The notes under the pieces were generated by a model, which saw only the letters and a program-made list of their open reading frames with translations, was not told the DNA's origin and did no database searches. From CADCVW01 sp964251385 (GTDB taxonomy: Bacteria > Pseudomonadota > Alphaproteobacteria > Sphingomonadales > Sphingomonadaceae), in the NCBI GenBank assembly GCA_964251385.1, contig CAXUJK010000002.1, positions 310,001 through 374,000 on the forward strand: a stretch of DNA of 64,000 nucleotides, given 5' to 3'. Position numbers and translations under genes: made by a program. This document shows positions 42,643 to 51,212 of the stretch, piece by piece. Every line of letters starts with the position of its first letter. Within the stretch, counting starts at the first letter, position 1.

Positions 42643-44334
42643 TTATCCTGTGGAAACGCTCTCCGTCCCACTCCGACACGTCCGGGGCTTACCGCCCTCG
42701 GGTGCGTAGCGCGCCCCCGGCTCCAGCCAGCCTCGGTAATGAACGATGAGCCCGACCATCGGGATCGACACGGGCACGTCGAACCGAAACCGTCCGTCCT
42801 CCTCCCACTCGCGCGCGGGCGATCGTGGAGCCAGGGCCAATGGCAGGGGCAAGTTCCAGAGCGTCCAGCCCGTCATGACCATGCGCAGCCCCCTCGCGTC
42901 CGACGGCAGGTCGAACGAAAAGGAGAGCGGGCCGAAGCGTTCGACGATCCCCGACCGCCAGGCGCTCATCCGGCTGCGCAGCCGGGTGTTTCCGAAGTGC
43001 CGCGTCCACGTCTCGCCGTCATCGTCTTCGGCGAACGCGACGTGCAGCGCGTGCTCGCCCGCCGGTGGAAAGCCGACGACGCGTGCGATCAGACGCCCCA
43101 GCGGGTTGGCCGCACCCGTGACGCTGGCCTCCCCGGTCGCGCTACCATCGCCGACAATGTCGTGCATCGCGCGCACCGACGCGGGCAGCCGCGCGAACCG
43201 GTCGCCCATGACGCGCGCGTACAAAGGCGGCGGCAGCGGCCGCGAACCGATCTCGTGATCGATCGCGCGCGCGGCGAACGCGGGTTCGTAGTCGGCGAGC
43301 GTCAGGCTTCGACCCGCGTCGCGCGCGCCCGGCGCCTCGTCTCCGCCCAGGATGCGCCGGACGAGCGGCGCCACCGACATCGCCGGGATGTCCGGGCCGT
43401 CGCTTTGCCTGGCGATCAGCGTCCAGCGCCGCTCGACGCGCGCGCCGTCCGCCGTTCCGCGTATGACCACGGACATGGCGGACGCGTCGCCGCCCGCCCA
43501 CAGGAACAGGCGCTGCATCCGCGTCAGCACGCCCGCCAGCGGTTCGAGCGAACGCATCCAGCGCCACCGCACGACCCAGCCGGCAAGCCACAGGAAACCG
43601 TTCTGCAGCCGCGACTCCGTGCCCGCGCGGAACGTCGTGGCGGCCCCGCCATACCGTTCGGGCAGCAGTTCGCAGTCGGGCACATCGACGGCCGCGACGC
43701 GTCGGCCGACGATCGAAGGCACGCCCGCCACATCGAAACGCACGGTGCGCCCGTCCCGCCACCCGTACGCCGTCGTCCAGCGCCCGCCTCGCCACAGGCG
43801 CATCGGCTGCCCGACCTGCGCCAGGATCGCGGCCGTGACCGCGGGTCCGGCTGCGGCCCGGCCGGACGCGCTGATCGCCAGATCGATCGTGGCGACGCGC
43901 TCCATGCCGTCCGCCAGCGCGCGCACCGCCGCGCCGGACAGCGCGGGCACGCTCGATCCGCCCGACAGTAAGACGACCCCGGCCGCCGCCGCCGCCGCAT
44001 CGAACGCGCCGATCCCGCACACGAAGGCCCGCGCATCGGCGATGTCGACATAGTGGATGCACGCGGCGATGCAGGCGGCGGGGACGTCGTACGCCATGCC
44101 TTGGAACGGACCCGTCGCGTCGACCAGGACGGCGGGGCGGTGGAAGCCGAGCGCCGCCGCGACGGCCTCCCGATCGACCGCCGCCGGATAAAGCTTCGGC
44201 TTGCCCGCGCAAAAGGCGCGGGCCTTGTCCAGGCTCCGGCCCGCGACCACGACATCGTGGCCGTCCGCCGCCAACGCCGCGGACACGCGCGCGCCGAAGC
44301 CGCCGTACCCGCCGAGCACCAGGATGCGGCTCAC
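42643..44334 (-). CDS. Saccharopine-dehydrogenase-like protein with C-terminal DUF4166
   Basis: The 563-residue protein starts with a Rossmann segment ILVLGGYGGFGARVSAALAA, as in trans-acting enoyl reductases and saccharopine-dehydrogenase-like proteins, followed by VLVDATGPFQGM. The C-terminal ~190 residues match DUF4166 (LPASVRAMHDIVGDGSATGE and FGNTRLRSRM). It is probably a membrane- or lipid-linked reductase of unknown substrate. The GTG start overlaps the stop of the DCC gene as GTGA, so the two are one operon. Confidence 0.85.
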   Translation of the reverse strand: MSRILVLGGYGGFGARVSAALAADGHDVVVAGRSLDKARAFCAGKPKLYPAAVDREAVAAALGFHRPAVLVDATGPFQGMAYDVPAACIAACIHYVDIADARAFVCGIGAFDAAAAAAGVVLLSGGSSVPALSGAAVRALADGMERVATIDLAISASGRAAAGPAVTAAILAQVGQPMRLWRGGRWTTAYGWRDGRTVRFDVAGVPSIVGRRVAAVDVPDCELLPERYGGAATTFRAGTESRLQNGFLWLAGWVVRWRWMRSLEPLAGVLTRMQRLFLWAGGDASAMSVVIRGTADGARVERRWTLIARQSDGPDIPAMSVAPLVRRILGGDEAPGARDAGRSLTLADYEPAFAARAIDHEIGSRPLPPPLYARVMGDRFARLPASVRAMHDIVGDGSATGEASVTGAANPLGRLIARVVGFPPAGEHALHVAFAEDDDGETWTRHFGNTRLRSRMSAWRSGIVERFGPLSFSFDLPSDARGLRMVMTGWTLWNLPLPLALAPRSPAREWEEDGRFRFDVPVSIPMVGLIVHYRGWLEPGARYAPEGGKPRTCRSGTESVSTG

Positions 44335-44753
44335 AGCACGCGCGCGGCCTGCGCTTTCGTTGGAATCCAGCACGTGTCCCGTCGTCCGAACAGCCGGTAC
44401 CGGTTGCGCGCGATCAGGCGGTAGAGCGGATCGCGCAACAACCGCGGCACGACCCGCGCGACGCCCAGCGCGCGCCATGGCCAGCCCAATCTGGCCCATA
44501 TCGCCAGCACCGCGTCGCTGTCGCGTAGCGCGGTCTCGCCAACGACCACGATCAGCGTATCCGGATTCGCCGGATCTATCCCGAATTTTCGGTACAATCG
44601 CGCACCCGTCTCGCCTTGCATCGAGGCCAGCCGGAAGTGACCGCGACGGTCGTAGCGCAGGACGAACCGCGCGTTGGCCGAACACAGCACACACATCGCA
44701 TCGAACACGATGATCGGATGGGGAGCGCCGGACCTCGCGTCGCTGCGGATCAC
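44331..44753 (-). CDS. DCC-family thiol-disulphide oxidoreductase-like protein (DUF393)
   Basis: The 140-residue protein has the DCC signature IVFDAMCVLCSANARFVLRY and the later GIDPANPDTLIVVV. The DxxCxxC motif is the family hallmark. A thiol redox role is proposed for the family but not proven. It is coupled to the DUF4166 gene and lies next to tRNA-Pro. Confidence 0.87.
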   Translation of the reverse strand: MIRSDARSGAPHPIIVFDAMCVLCSANARFVLRYDRRGHFRLASMQGETGARLYRKFGIDPANPDTLIVVVGETALRDSDAVLAIWARLGWPWRALGVARVVPRLLRDPLYRLIARNRYRLFGRRDTCWIPTKAQAARVL

Positions 44754-44804
44754 GAACCCCCCTCGCGGCCCGGGATGAACACGCGCCAGCCCGTGCGCCG
44801 ATAT

Positions 44805-44881
44805 TGGTCGGGGAAAGAGGATTCGAACCTCCGGCCCCTGCCTCCCGAAGGCAGTGCTCTACCGGGCTGAGCTATTCCCCG
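44805..44881 (-). tRNA. tRNA-Pro (anticodon CGG)
   Basis: Reading the minus strand, a 7-base acceptor stem CGGGGAA pairs with TTCCCCG and is followed by ACCA. The anticodon stem CTGCC/GGCAG holds loop TTCGGGA, so the anticodon is CGG. The T-arm has GGTTCGAATCC. CCA is encoded. Length 77 bases. Confidence 0.96.
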
Positions 44882-44891
44882 ACCGTCCGGA

Positions 44892-46259
44892 TCATCCGGC
44901 TCCCGGAAGCGGCGCTGTAGCGGGGGCGGGGTCGGCTATCAAGCCGTCGGCCATCAAGCCGTGGGCGGCCATCATCTCCTCGCGGTGCGTGAACTTCTCG
45001 CGCGGCGAGCCGGGGCGGGCGCGAACCGCTTCGGCGGCTTCGATCCGTCGCCAGCCGTCGAAACCGACGACGTCGACGCCGCGCGAGGACAGCAGCGCGT
45101 CGAGGCCGATGCCGCCGGGTCGCGCGCCGCCTTCGCCACCATTCGGGCCCACATCCGCCAAGGCCAGATCGGCGATCGCGTAGCCGTCCGGGCGGTTGGT
45201 GCCAATCGTCCCGCTGGGGCCCCGCCGCGCCCAGCCGACCGCGTACAGCCGCTCGGCGATGCGGCCGTCGACATTGGCGAAACGCCCGCCCGCCTCGTCG
45301 AACGGCACGCCCGGGATCGGCGGCGTGCGATAGCCGATCGCGCTGACCACCAGCCCGCAGGGAATCGCGTAGGTCTCGCCCGTGCCCCGCGCGCGTCCGT
45401 CGGGATCGAGCGCCGTGCGCTCGACGATCAGGCACTCGACGTGCGCGCCACCTTCGATCGCGAGGGGTTGCGCGAAGAAGTCGAACGCGATCGTCTTGCC
45501 GTGCCCGGACGTGGTCGCCGAAAAGCCGCGCAGCAGCGCCACGGATTTGCGTTGGCCGGGGTCGAGCGTGGCGTCCTCCGCCTCCGGCGGCAGGTCGGCG
45601 GCTTCGACGACCGGCGTCGCCGCGGCCAGGTGTCCCAGCTCGCCCAGCTCCTTGGGCGTCATCGCGATTTGGTGAGGCCCGCGTCGGCCCACGATCGTGA
45701 TCCGTTCGATCGCGGATCCGTCCAGTGCTTCGAGGGCTGATTTCGTGATATCCGATCCGGCGAATTCTTCGCGCGTCTTCGACAGGATGCGCGCGACGTC
45801 GAGCGCGACGTTGCCGTTGCCGATCACGACCGCTTGCCTGGCCGTCAGCGGCGGGGTCACGTGCGCGAAATCGGGATGGCCGTTGTACCAGCCGACGAAT
45901 GCCGCCGATCCCCACACGCCCGGCAGGTCCGCGCCGGGAATGCCGAGCGGCCGGTCGCCCGGTGCGCCCGTCGCCAGGATCGTCGCATCGTAGAGCTCGC
46001 TCAGCTCCGCGATCGTCACGTCGGTCCCGACCGCGACGTTGCCCCGAAATCGCACGCGTCCATCGAGCGCGACCTTGTCGAAGCGCGCGGACACGGCCTT
46101 GAGCGACTGGTGGTCGGGCGCGACGCCCGATCGGACGAGCCCGTACGGCGTGGGCAGGCGGTCGATCATGTCGATCGCGACGTCCGAACCGCTCTTGAGA
46201 AGCGCTTCGGCGGTGTAGTATCCCGCCGGGCCGGTGCCGACGATCGCGAAGTGGCGCAT
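44892..46259 (-). CDS. Ferredoxin/adrenodoxin-NADP+ reductase, FprA-like
   Basis: This 455-residue flavoprotein has the FAD motif GTGPAGYYTAEAL at the start, PTPYGLVRSGVAPDH, the NADP site GNGNVALDVARIL, and the C-terminal segment GWARRGPSGTIGTNRPD. It passes electrons between NADPH and ferredoxin, for example to cytochromes P450 or iron-sulphur assembly. It is the mitochondrial-type reductase common in actinobacteria and sphingomonads. No ferredoxin gene is adjacent. Confidence 0.9.
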   Translation of the reverse strand: MRHFAIVGTGPAGYYTAEALLKSGSDVAIDMIDRLPTPYGLVRSGVAPDHQSLKAVSARFDKVALDGRVRFRGNVAVGTDVTIAELSELYDATILATGAPGDRPLGIPGADLPGVWGSAAFVGWYNGHPDFAHVTPPLTARQAVVIGNGNVALDVARILSKTREEFAGSDITKSALEALDGSAIERITIVGRRGPHQIAMTPKELGELGHLAAATPVVEAADLPPEAEDATLDPGQRKSVALLRGFSATTSGHGKTIAFDFFAQPLAIEGGAHVECLIVERTALDPDGRARGTGETYAIPCGLVVSAIGYRTPPIPGVPFDEAGGRFANVDGRIAERLYAVGWARRGPSGTIGTNRPDGYAIADLALADVGPNGGEGGARPGGIGLDALLSSRGVDVVGFDGWRRIEAAEAVRARPGSPREKFTHREEMMAAHGLMADGLIADPAPATAPLPGAG

Positions 46260-46344
46260 TGTGGACCGTCTCCGTTGGCCGCGACACCCAGCCTAGCCGA
46301 CGCAATGCGTGGAGCAAAGTCGTGCGCCGCCTCGTTGATCAGGC

Positions 46345-47073
46345 TTGAAAAAACGACTTCTCATCGGTGCCGCGATCGCGTCGGTGTCGCTGGCCGCGCC
46401 CGCGCCGCAACGGCTCGCGACGCCCGAGCCGGTCGTCGATCGTCGCGAGGCCCCGCAAATGGTGCTCGCCCAGGCGGAGCCGCGGCCGCTGCCCGTCGCT
46501 CTGCCTGCCTCCGTGCCGGACTTCGTGCCCGGCCAGGACAAGGCCGCCTACGATAACTGGCTCGCGCGCGACCCGTCGGTGCGGGCACGCGTCGGCGGCT
46601 TCGAAAGTTTTCTCAAGGGCCAGGACGTGCTGGACGTGCTGCCGACGTGGCAGCTGACGCGCACCGCGAGCGACTACGAAAAGTGCGATGGTCCAGGGTT
46701 CGAGGTCGCGCCGATCGAGGAATGGCACCACATCGCCGCGACGCTGCGCTTCATCAAGCGCCACGTCGAACCCGTCATCGGCGACGTCGAGGCCAAGTCC
46801 GGCTACCGCAACCCCGAGCTCAACGCCTGCGCAGGGGGAGCCAAGGAGTCCGCGCACCGCCGCTTCTTCGCGCTCGACCTGGTCCCCGTCCGCGACGTCG
46901 CGCGCGGGGGGCTGATCCGGTCGATCTGCGCGATCCACGCGTTCCGCGGGAAGGGGTACGACATCGGGCTCGGCTTCTACAACGGCCTGCGGTTCCACAT
47001 CGACAGCAAGGGGTTTCGCAAATGGGGCCCGAACGGAAAGGGCGCGACGAGCCCCTGCGTGACGGGGATCTGA
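46345..47073 (+). CDS. Exported M15-type peptidoglycan peptidase
   Basis: This 242-residue protein starts at TTG with a signal peptide (KKRLLIGAAIASVSLAAPAP). The C-terminal half has SGYRNPELNACAGGAKESAH, then RRFFALDLVP, giving the metal-binding H171 and D178 of M15 D-Ala-D-Ala peptidases (SxHxxxxxxD). The third ligand is probably in LRFHIDSKGF. It would trim peptidoglycan in the periplasm. A repeat starts exactly at its stop codon. Confidence 0.82.
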   Translation: MKKRLLIGAAIASVSLAAPAPQRLATPEPVVDRREAPQMVLAQAEPRPLPVALPASVPDFVPGQDKAAYDNWLARDPSVRARVGGFESFLKGQDVLDVLPTWQLTRTASDYEKCDGPGFEVAPIEEWHHIAATLRFIKRHVEPVIGDVEAKSGYRNPELNACAGGAKESAHRRFFALDLVPVRDVARGGLIRSICAIHAFRGKGYDIGLGFYNGLRFHIDSKGFRKWGPNGKGATSPCVTGI

Positions 47074-47240
47074 GCCGCACCGAGGCAGCGACGCGGACGC
47101 GGCACGCGTCCGTGAGCAGCCGAGCGAGACGGCGAACGTCCGACGTCCCGGCGCGGCGGGCGGCCCTCTGCCGCACGAACCCGTCCGACGTCACGGCGCG
47201 GCCCTTCGGCGTAGCTCAGGACATGCTTTGCCGCGACGCT
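47074..47240 (+). repeat. Stop-anchored mosaic repeat, copy A
   Basis: The unit begins right after TGA with GCCGCAC and ends with CTCAGGACATGCTTTGCCGC. Its core CCGTCCGACGTCACGGCGCG is shared with the copies near 48.27, 53.12 and 53.98 kb. Confidence 0.8.
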
Positions 47241-47275
47241 TGCAATGTTGGATTTGTTCCGGTTTTGTTCCGCGC

Positions 47276-48163
47276 ATGGACACGCACGACAAACCCGGAC
47301 CCTCCGACATCGAAGCCGACGCCACCGACCCGGAGCTGGAGCCGCTGCTCGGCTTCGCGCCCGTCCACCGCCACACCCGGCGCAGCGACGGCTGGTCGGC
47401 CGAAAACCAACGCGACTTCGTCGCCGCGCTCGCCCGGCTGGGCAATGTCGATCGTGCCGCCCACACCATCGGCCGCACGTCGGCCGGCGCGTACAAGGTC
47501 AGGACTTCGGCAAACGCGGAAAGCTTCGCGGCTGCATGGGATGGTGCGCTTGCGCTCTGGCACCACCGCAACCCCAAGCCCCGGCGCGTCGGGCGGCCGT
47601 CGCGCGGCGAGCTGCTCGCCAACCCCCCGCCGCCGGTCGAAGACGAGGCCGAACCCGCGGACGACGAGCAGGACATGCTGGAATTTCTGGCCGAGATGTT
47701 CGAACGCTACAAGCTCAAGCTCGCCGCCGAGCGGGCTGCACGTCTGGCAGGCCGCATCGCGGAGGCGGACTTCATCGTGCGCCAGCTCACCTTCATCGAG
47801 GTCATCCTCGATCTCGGCGGCCGGGCGCAGGACATGCTGGATCTGCTGACGCCGCCCCAGCACGTGCTGGTCCACGTCGCGGCCACGCCGATGAGCGTCC
47901 TCCTCGACGGGCTGCGGCGCGAGTACTGGGCCGAGGGCGGCGAGCCCGAACGCCCGCCGCTCGGCGATCTGGGCGAACATGACGACGCGTTCAGCACCGG
48001 CCCGGCCATGTCCTACAACTTGGGCCGCGCGGGCGTCGACTACGCGACGTGGCGCGGCCACCGGGACGAACAGGCCGCGCTCGCCGCCGACGCGCAGGTC
48101 GCCTGGGAAACGAAGGCGCGCGCCGACGCCGAGCAGTGGCGCGAACGCCTAAGCCGCCCGTGA
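47276..48163 (+). CDS. Helix-turn-helix protein of unknown function (full-length paralogue)
   Basis: The 295-residue protein has an N-terminal DNA-binding-like region: SDGWSAENQRDFVAALARLG, AAHTIGRTSAGAYKV, then AESFAAAWDGALALW. This resembles small-terminase or transposase-type helix-turn-helix segments. The middle is acidic and the C-terminal half is helical and charged (FERYKLKLAAERAARLAGRI). The ATG giving MDTHDKPGPSD is downstream of the repeat. A shorter broken relative lies near 57.4-58.0 kb. A regulatory role is inference. Confidence 0.7.
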   Translation: MDTHDKPGPSDIEADATDPELEPLLGFAPVHRHTRRSDGWSAENQRDFVAALARLGNVDRAAHTIGRTSAGAYKVRTSANAESFAAAWDGALALWHHRNPKPRRVGRPSRGELLANPPPPVEDEAEPADDEQDMLEFLAEMFERYKLKLAAERAARLAGRIAEADFIVRQLTFIEVILDLGGRAQDMLDLLTPPQHVLVHVAATPMSVLLDGLRREYWAEGGEPERPPLGDLGEHDDAFSTGPAMSYNLGRAGVDYATWRGHRDEQAALAADAQVAWETKARADAEQWRERLSRP

Positions 48164-48300
48164 GCCAAGCCGCCCGTGCGCAGCGCAGCGACCGCACTGC
48201 GGCCGCAAGCAGCGCACGGAGTCGGCGCAGGCCGGCCGGCGAGGCCCGCCGTCCATCGGCGGGAACTCGTCCGACGTCACGGCGCGGCTTTGCCGCGCCA
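48164..48300 (+). repeat. Stop-anchored mosaic repeat, copy D (shortened)
   Basis: It begins after the TGA of the HTH gene and carries TCGTCCGACGTCACGGCGCG, then jumps to GCTTTGCCGCG, so the middle part present in copies A-C is missing. Confidence 0.7.
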
Positions 48301-48396
48301 ACATTCTGCAGAGAAAGGAAACCCGCTCATGAAGTTCCACATCCCACCACCCGCCGCCGCATCCACGCTTTGTCCCTCCGCCCCGACTGCCCCGTC

Positions 48397-48585
48397 ATGG
48401 TCGAGGTAGGCGACCTCACGCCCGACGGCGACCCGGTGCTGATCATCCTGGAGGCGCGCGGCGTCGACGTCTTCTACGTCTGCACGCCCGGCCACGGCGT
48501 GGGGGAGGGGGTGCCGTTCGTGCTCGGCCTGGACGAGCAGGGGAGGGCGATCGACTTCGACGCGGAGGTGGTGGGTTGGGCGTAG
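48397..48585 (+). CDS. Small acidic protein, probably 5'-frameshifted
   Basis: The 62-residue frame reads MVEVGDLTPDGDPVLIILEA and ends DFDAEVVGWA, a compact acidic protein. The same frame continues upstream as ALSLRPDCPV, which looks coding, but has no start. A strong AAAGGAAA ribosome site and ATG at 48329 (MKFHIPPP) lie in a frame one base off. Adding one base between 48341 and 48356 would join them into a protein of about 85 residues. No family is recognised. Confidence 0.5.
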   Translation: MVEVGDLTPDGDPVLIILEARGVDVFYVCTPGHGVGEGVPFVLGLDEQGRAIDFDAEVVGWA

Positions 48586-48704
48586 CCCAGGGCGATTAGG
48601 CGCCGACCTTGATTTGCAGGCGAGACCTTCAGCGCTCTCAGGAGCAGACGTTCCGACCCACGCTTCTGACGTTCCGCAATACGCTGAAAAGCTGTGGTGC
48701 AACG

Positions 48705-48736
48705 CTGGTGTCACAACCGACCGGTTTTGACACCAG
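48705..48736. repeat. Palindrome CTGGTGTCA...TGACACCAG, left copy
   Basis: Arms CTGGTGTCA and TGACACCAG enclose an inner AACC/GGTT pair. The same palindrome, with small changes, lies just after the following gene. Confidence 0.8.
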
Positions 48737-48788
48737 AAACGCTGTGATAAAGCGCCGCTCGCCACCTGGTTCGCACGAGAAATTAACC

Positions 48789-50558
48789 GTGACCATCCAT
48801 CATCAAGGTGTGAAGGTCACGCTCGCCTCCTACCTTGTAGTCACTGGTACTATGGCGTTGATCGCCATTGTTGTTCCTGGGTTGGTTATAGCGGGTCTCT
48901 TCCTGCTCGTCTTGCCCGGCCTGCTTCTTTCGCTGGCTCCCGCAGCGTTCCTCTACGGTGTGGCTTTCGCCGCGATCCGCGTCGTGCTCGGCACAATCCT
49001 CAGCGGTGCCGTGCTCAATCTTGCGAGCGCGGCGCTAACCGTCGCTTTATTCTGGGCATTGCCTCAGGCGGGCCAGGCGCGCGCGCGCGCGCTGCTAGCC
49101 GATGCCATGCTCCCCGTGATCACGCCGTCCGGACGGATCATGTTCACAGGCGACGTCCGCATCGAGCACCGGTCCGAGACGAGCTGCGACTCTTTGTGTG
49201 CCGCGCTGCTGACGACACCCAGCGTCACCAGCGTGACGATCACGCCGATGAGCAAGCCTTCTTCGCGGAGGAGGCGCACATGGCGTCTTGTCCCATTCGA
49301 TGCTCCGGGGAAACCGGAAAAGGCCGTCGGTTTCGGGTTCGACGATCCCGCCATTCCACAGAGCGCCGATGGAAACCAAGCACTGGAAGCCGCGTGGAAC
49401 CTACGACTGGCCCGCGGACTCAAACTGGTCGGCAGTGATGATGCTCCTGCCGCCGATATGACCATCACGCATGACGAGCGACCGATCCACGACGTCAAAG
49501 CCGATGTATGGTCGTTGCAACCGCAGCCCGGCCGCATTGCGACGGCCGAGCTTCGCGACGCCGGAGGACGTGTGCTGCTGCGACGCCAGGTCGCTTCGAT
49601 CGCCGCGCCTATCGCGCCGCTTTTTTCTACGCTCAGCGGCTCGGTAGAGAGAGGCGAAGTCGGTTGGGCAACATCCACCTTCTCGCGACCCGCACGATAC
49701 TCGCAGATCGATTTCGATGCGCAGCTACTTGCTCACACCAATTTGGCGAGGGGCGTCGATCGCGCCGAGATGATGAAACAAGCCCGCACGGAGCTGGTCC
49801 GCGCGCTCGACGATCCGTCGCGTGATACCGGCGATGCGGGACTGAACCTCGCTTACCAGTGGCTTGGTACGTTCAGAGTAGTCCAGACGCTAGCGCCGGC
49901 TGACATCTCTATGAAAGCGCAAGACATCGCTCTCTTCGAGCGGATCGTGGCCGATCCCCGCATCACAAAAGCGGATGGAGTCGCGTACGCGCTTCGTATG
50001 ATGGGAGCCGAAAGCGTCAGGTTCCGTCGCCTGATCGAAGCACGGCTCCTCGATCCTGCGGTGGTTCGACAAAAGCAAGGTTGGCAGGGTGCTTTGTCCG
50101 AGCTTCCGGTCGGGGCGTTTGCCGAGCAGACACCCGAAGAGCGCATCATCCTCGCCGATCCCGAACTCAGCCGGTTCGCGCCGACGATCATAGCTCGCCA
50201 AGCCGACCGCGGACCCGCCGCGCTGCCCGATCTGGTTCGCCTTTTAGAAGAGCATGCAACCGTTGATCCCGGTCGATACGGCAACGGCGATGCCGACACA
50301 GCAATCAACGGGATCAGACGCGCGCTACACGCTCTTGGCCCTGTTGCAGCCCCGGCGCTACCGCAGGTCGAGGCGCTATTCGGTCAGCATAAGCGGCTAC
50401 AGCAGTCTCGCGGCCAAGAGTGGGACACCGCGCTCGTGACGATGGGCATGCCGCTTGCGCGCGCGATCAAGCCGGACAACGTAAGCGGCACGGAACAAGC
50501 TTACCGCGACCGCGTCGCTACTTCGGCAAGCCGACCGTACGACCCGGATCGCAGATGA
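48789..50558 (+). CDS. Large hypothetical membrane protein
   Basis: This 589-residue protein has two to three N-terminal membrane helices (within residues 10-95, such as LIAIVVPGLVIAGLFLLVLP and LASAALTVALFWALPQ). A long soluble part of about 480 residues follows. The C-terminal 200 residues are helical, with repeated LPDLVRLLEE and ALPQVEALFG pieces that look HEAT-like. No known domain is identified. The GTG giving MTIHHQGVKVTL was chosen; an open frame continues upstream across the palindrome. Base composition is slightly lower in GC than the neighbours. Palindromes flank it, so it may have moved as a cassette. Confidence 0.65.
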   Translation: MTIHHQGVKVTLASYLVVTGTMALIAIVVPGLVIAGLFLLVLPGLLLSLAPAAFLYGVAFAAIRVVLGTILSGAVLNLASAALTVALFWALPQAGQARARALLADAMLPVITPSGRIMFTGDVRIEHRSETSCDSLCAALLTTPSVTSVTITPMSKPSSRRRRTWRLVPFDAPGKPEKAVGFGFDDPAIPQSADGNQALEAAWNLRLARGLKLVGSDDAPAADMTITHDERPIHDVKADVWSLQPQPGRIATAELRDAGGRVLLRRQVASIAAPIAPLFSTLSGSVERGEVGWATSTFSRPARYSQIDFDAQLLAHTNLARGVDRAEMMKQARTELVRALDDPSRDTGDAGLNLAYQWLGTFRVVQTLAPADISMKAQDIALFERIVADPRITKADGVAYALRMMGAESVRFRRLIEARLLDPAVVRQKQGWQGALSELPVGAFAEQTPEERIILADPELSRFAPTIIARQADRGPAALPDLVRLLEEHATVDPGRYGNGDADTAINGIRRALHALGPVAAPALPQVEALFGQHKRLQQSRGQEWDTALVTMGMPLARAIKPDNVSGTEQAYRDRVATSASRPYDPDRR

Positions 50559-50589
50559 AGTTGCTGCCGCCTAGAAGATCAACTTCATC
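50554..50589 (+). terminator. Hairpin over the stop codon of the large membrane protein gene
   Basis: GATGAAGTTG and CAACTTCATC pair perfectly around 16 bases. The TGA stop lies in the left arm. There is no U-run, so termination is only possible. Confidence 0.45.
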
Positions 50590-50603
50590 GTGAATGATCG
50601 ACG

Positions 50604-50633
50604 CGGTGTCACAACCGAACGGTTGTAACACCG
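50604..50633. repeat. Palindrome CGGTGTCACAACCG...CGGTTGTAACACCG, right copy
   Basis: It shares GTGTCACAACCGA and CGGTT with the left copy before the gene. Confidence 0.8.
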
Positions 50634-50770
50634 TCCGCTCAGGTCCGCTTACCAGTCTGAGTTGCCTGTATGACGTCGGTTCGCTCCCGACCAATCGCGT
50701 CGGTGCCATTGCTTGCCTTGCGGCTGCGCCACTCAGTGGCGTATCGACACGTCAAATCCTGGAACCCTAC

Positions 50771-51034
50771 ATGGGCGCGCACGAAACCAATACCTTCATG
50801 AGCGGCGACAGCGTCGCCCTGTGGCTGCCCGAAGCACTCGCCATCGGCCCTGACGAGCGGATGACGATTAAGCAAAACGGCGACGTGCTCACCGTCCGCC
50901 GCGTGCATGACCATGATCCGGCTGAGGCCAAGCGCAAGCTCGCCGCGCTGATCGCCGATCTTCAGGCAATCGGTCGGCCCGGCGAGGTCGAGGTGCGCGA
51001 GCCGATCGAGTTTCCCGACCGGCCGGGGCTCTAA
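50771..51034 (+). CDS. vapB: VapB-type antitoxin
   Basis: The 87-residue protein has an AbrB/MazE-like swapped-hairpin segment (FMSGDSVALWLPEALAIGPD, then MTIKQNGDVLTV) and a charged C-terminal helix, as in VapB antitoxins. The DNA-binding half is complete. Directly after its stop lies the tail of a PIN-domain toxin, with the rest of that toxin gone. The antitoxin therefore seems orphaned, although it may still bind its own promoter or neutralise another VapC. Confidence 0.78.
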   Translation: MGAHETNTFMSGDSVALWLPEALAIGPDERMTIKQNGDVLTVRRVHDHDPAEAKRKLAALIADLQAIGRPGEVEVREPIEFPDRPGL

Positions 51035-51146
51035 CGCGTCGATCGCCGCGACCGCGCTCGCGCACGGGCTGACGCTCGTCACCGGGAACGGTGGCGATTT
51101 CACCGACGTGCCCGGCCTCGACCTGGAAGTCCGGTCCGCGGCCTGA
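51033..51146 (+). pseudogene. vapC: VapC toxin remnant (C-terminal PIN fragment)
   Basis: The 37-codon frame reads ASIAATALAHGLTLVTGNGG and then DFTDVPGLDLEV, the last third of a VapC PIN domain, including the late conserved TGNxxDF motif. No start and no N-terminal acidic residues remain. A deletion has joined the end of vapB to the middle of vapC. Confidence 0.82.
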
Positions 51147-51212
51147 CGCCCGCCGCTTTGCCGCATGGACCGCTGATGCTAGGCCGCGGCGACCTCCATC
51201 GGAAATGCCCAA

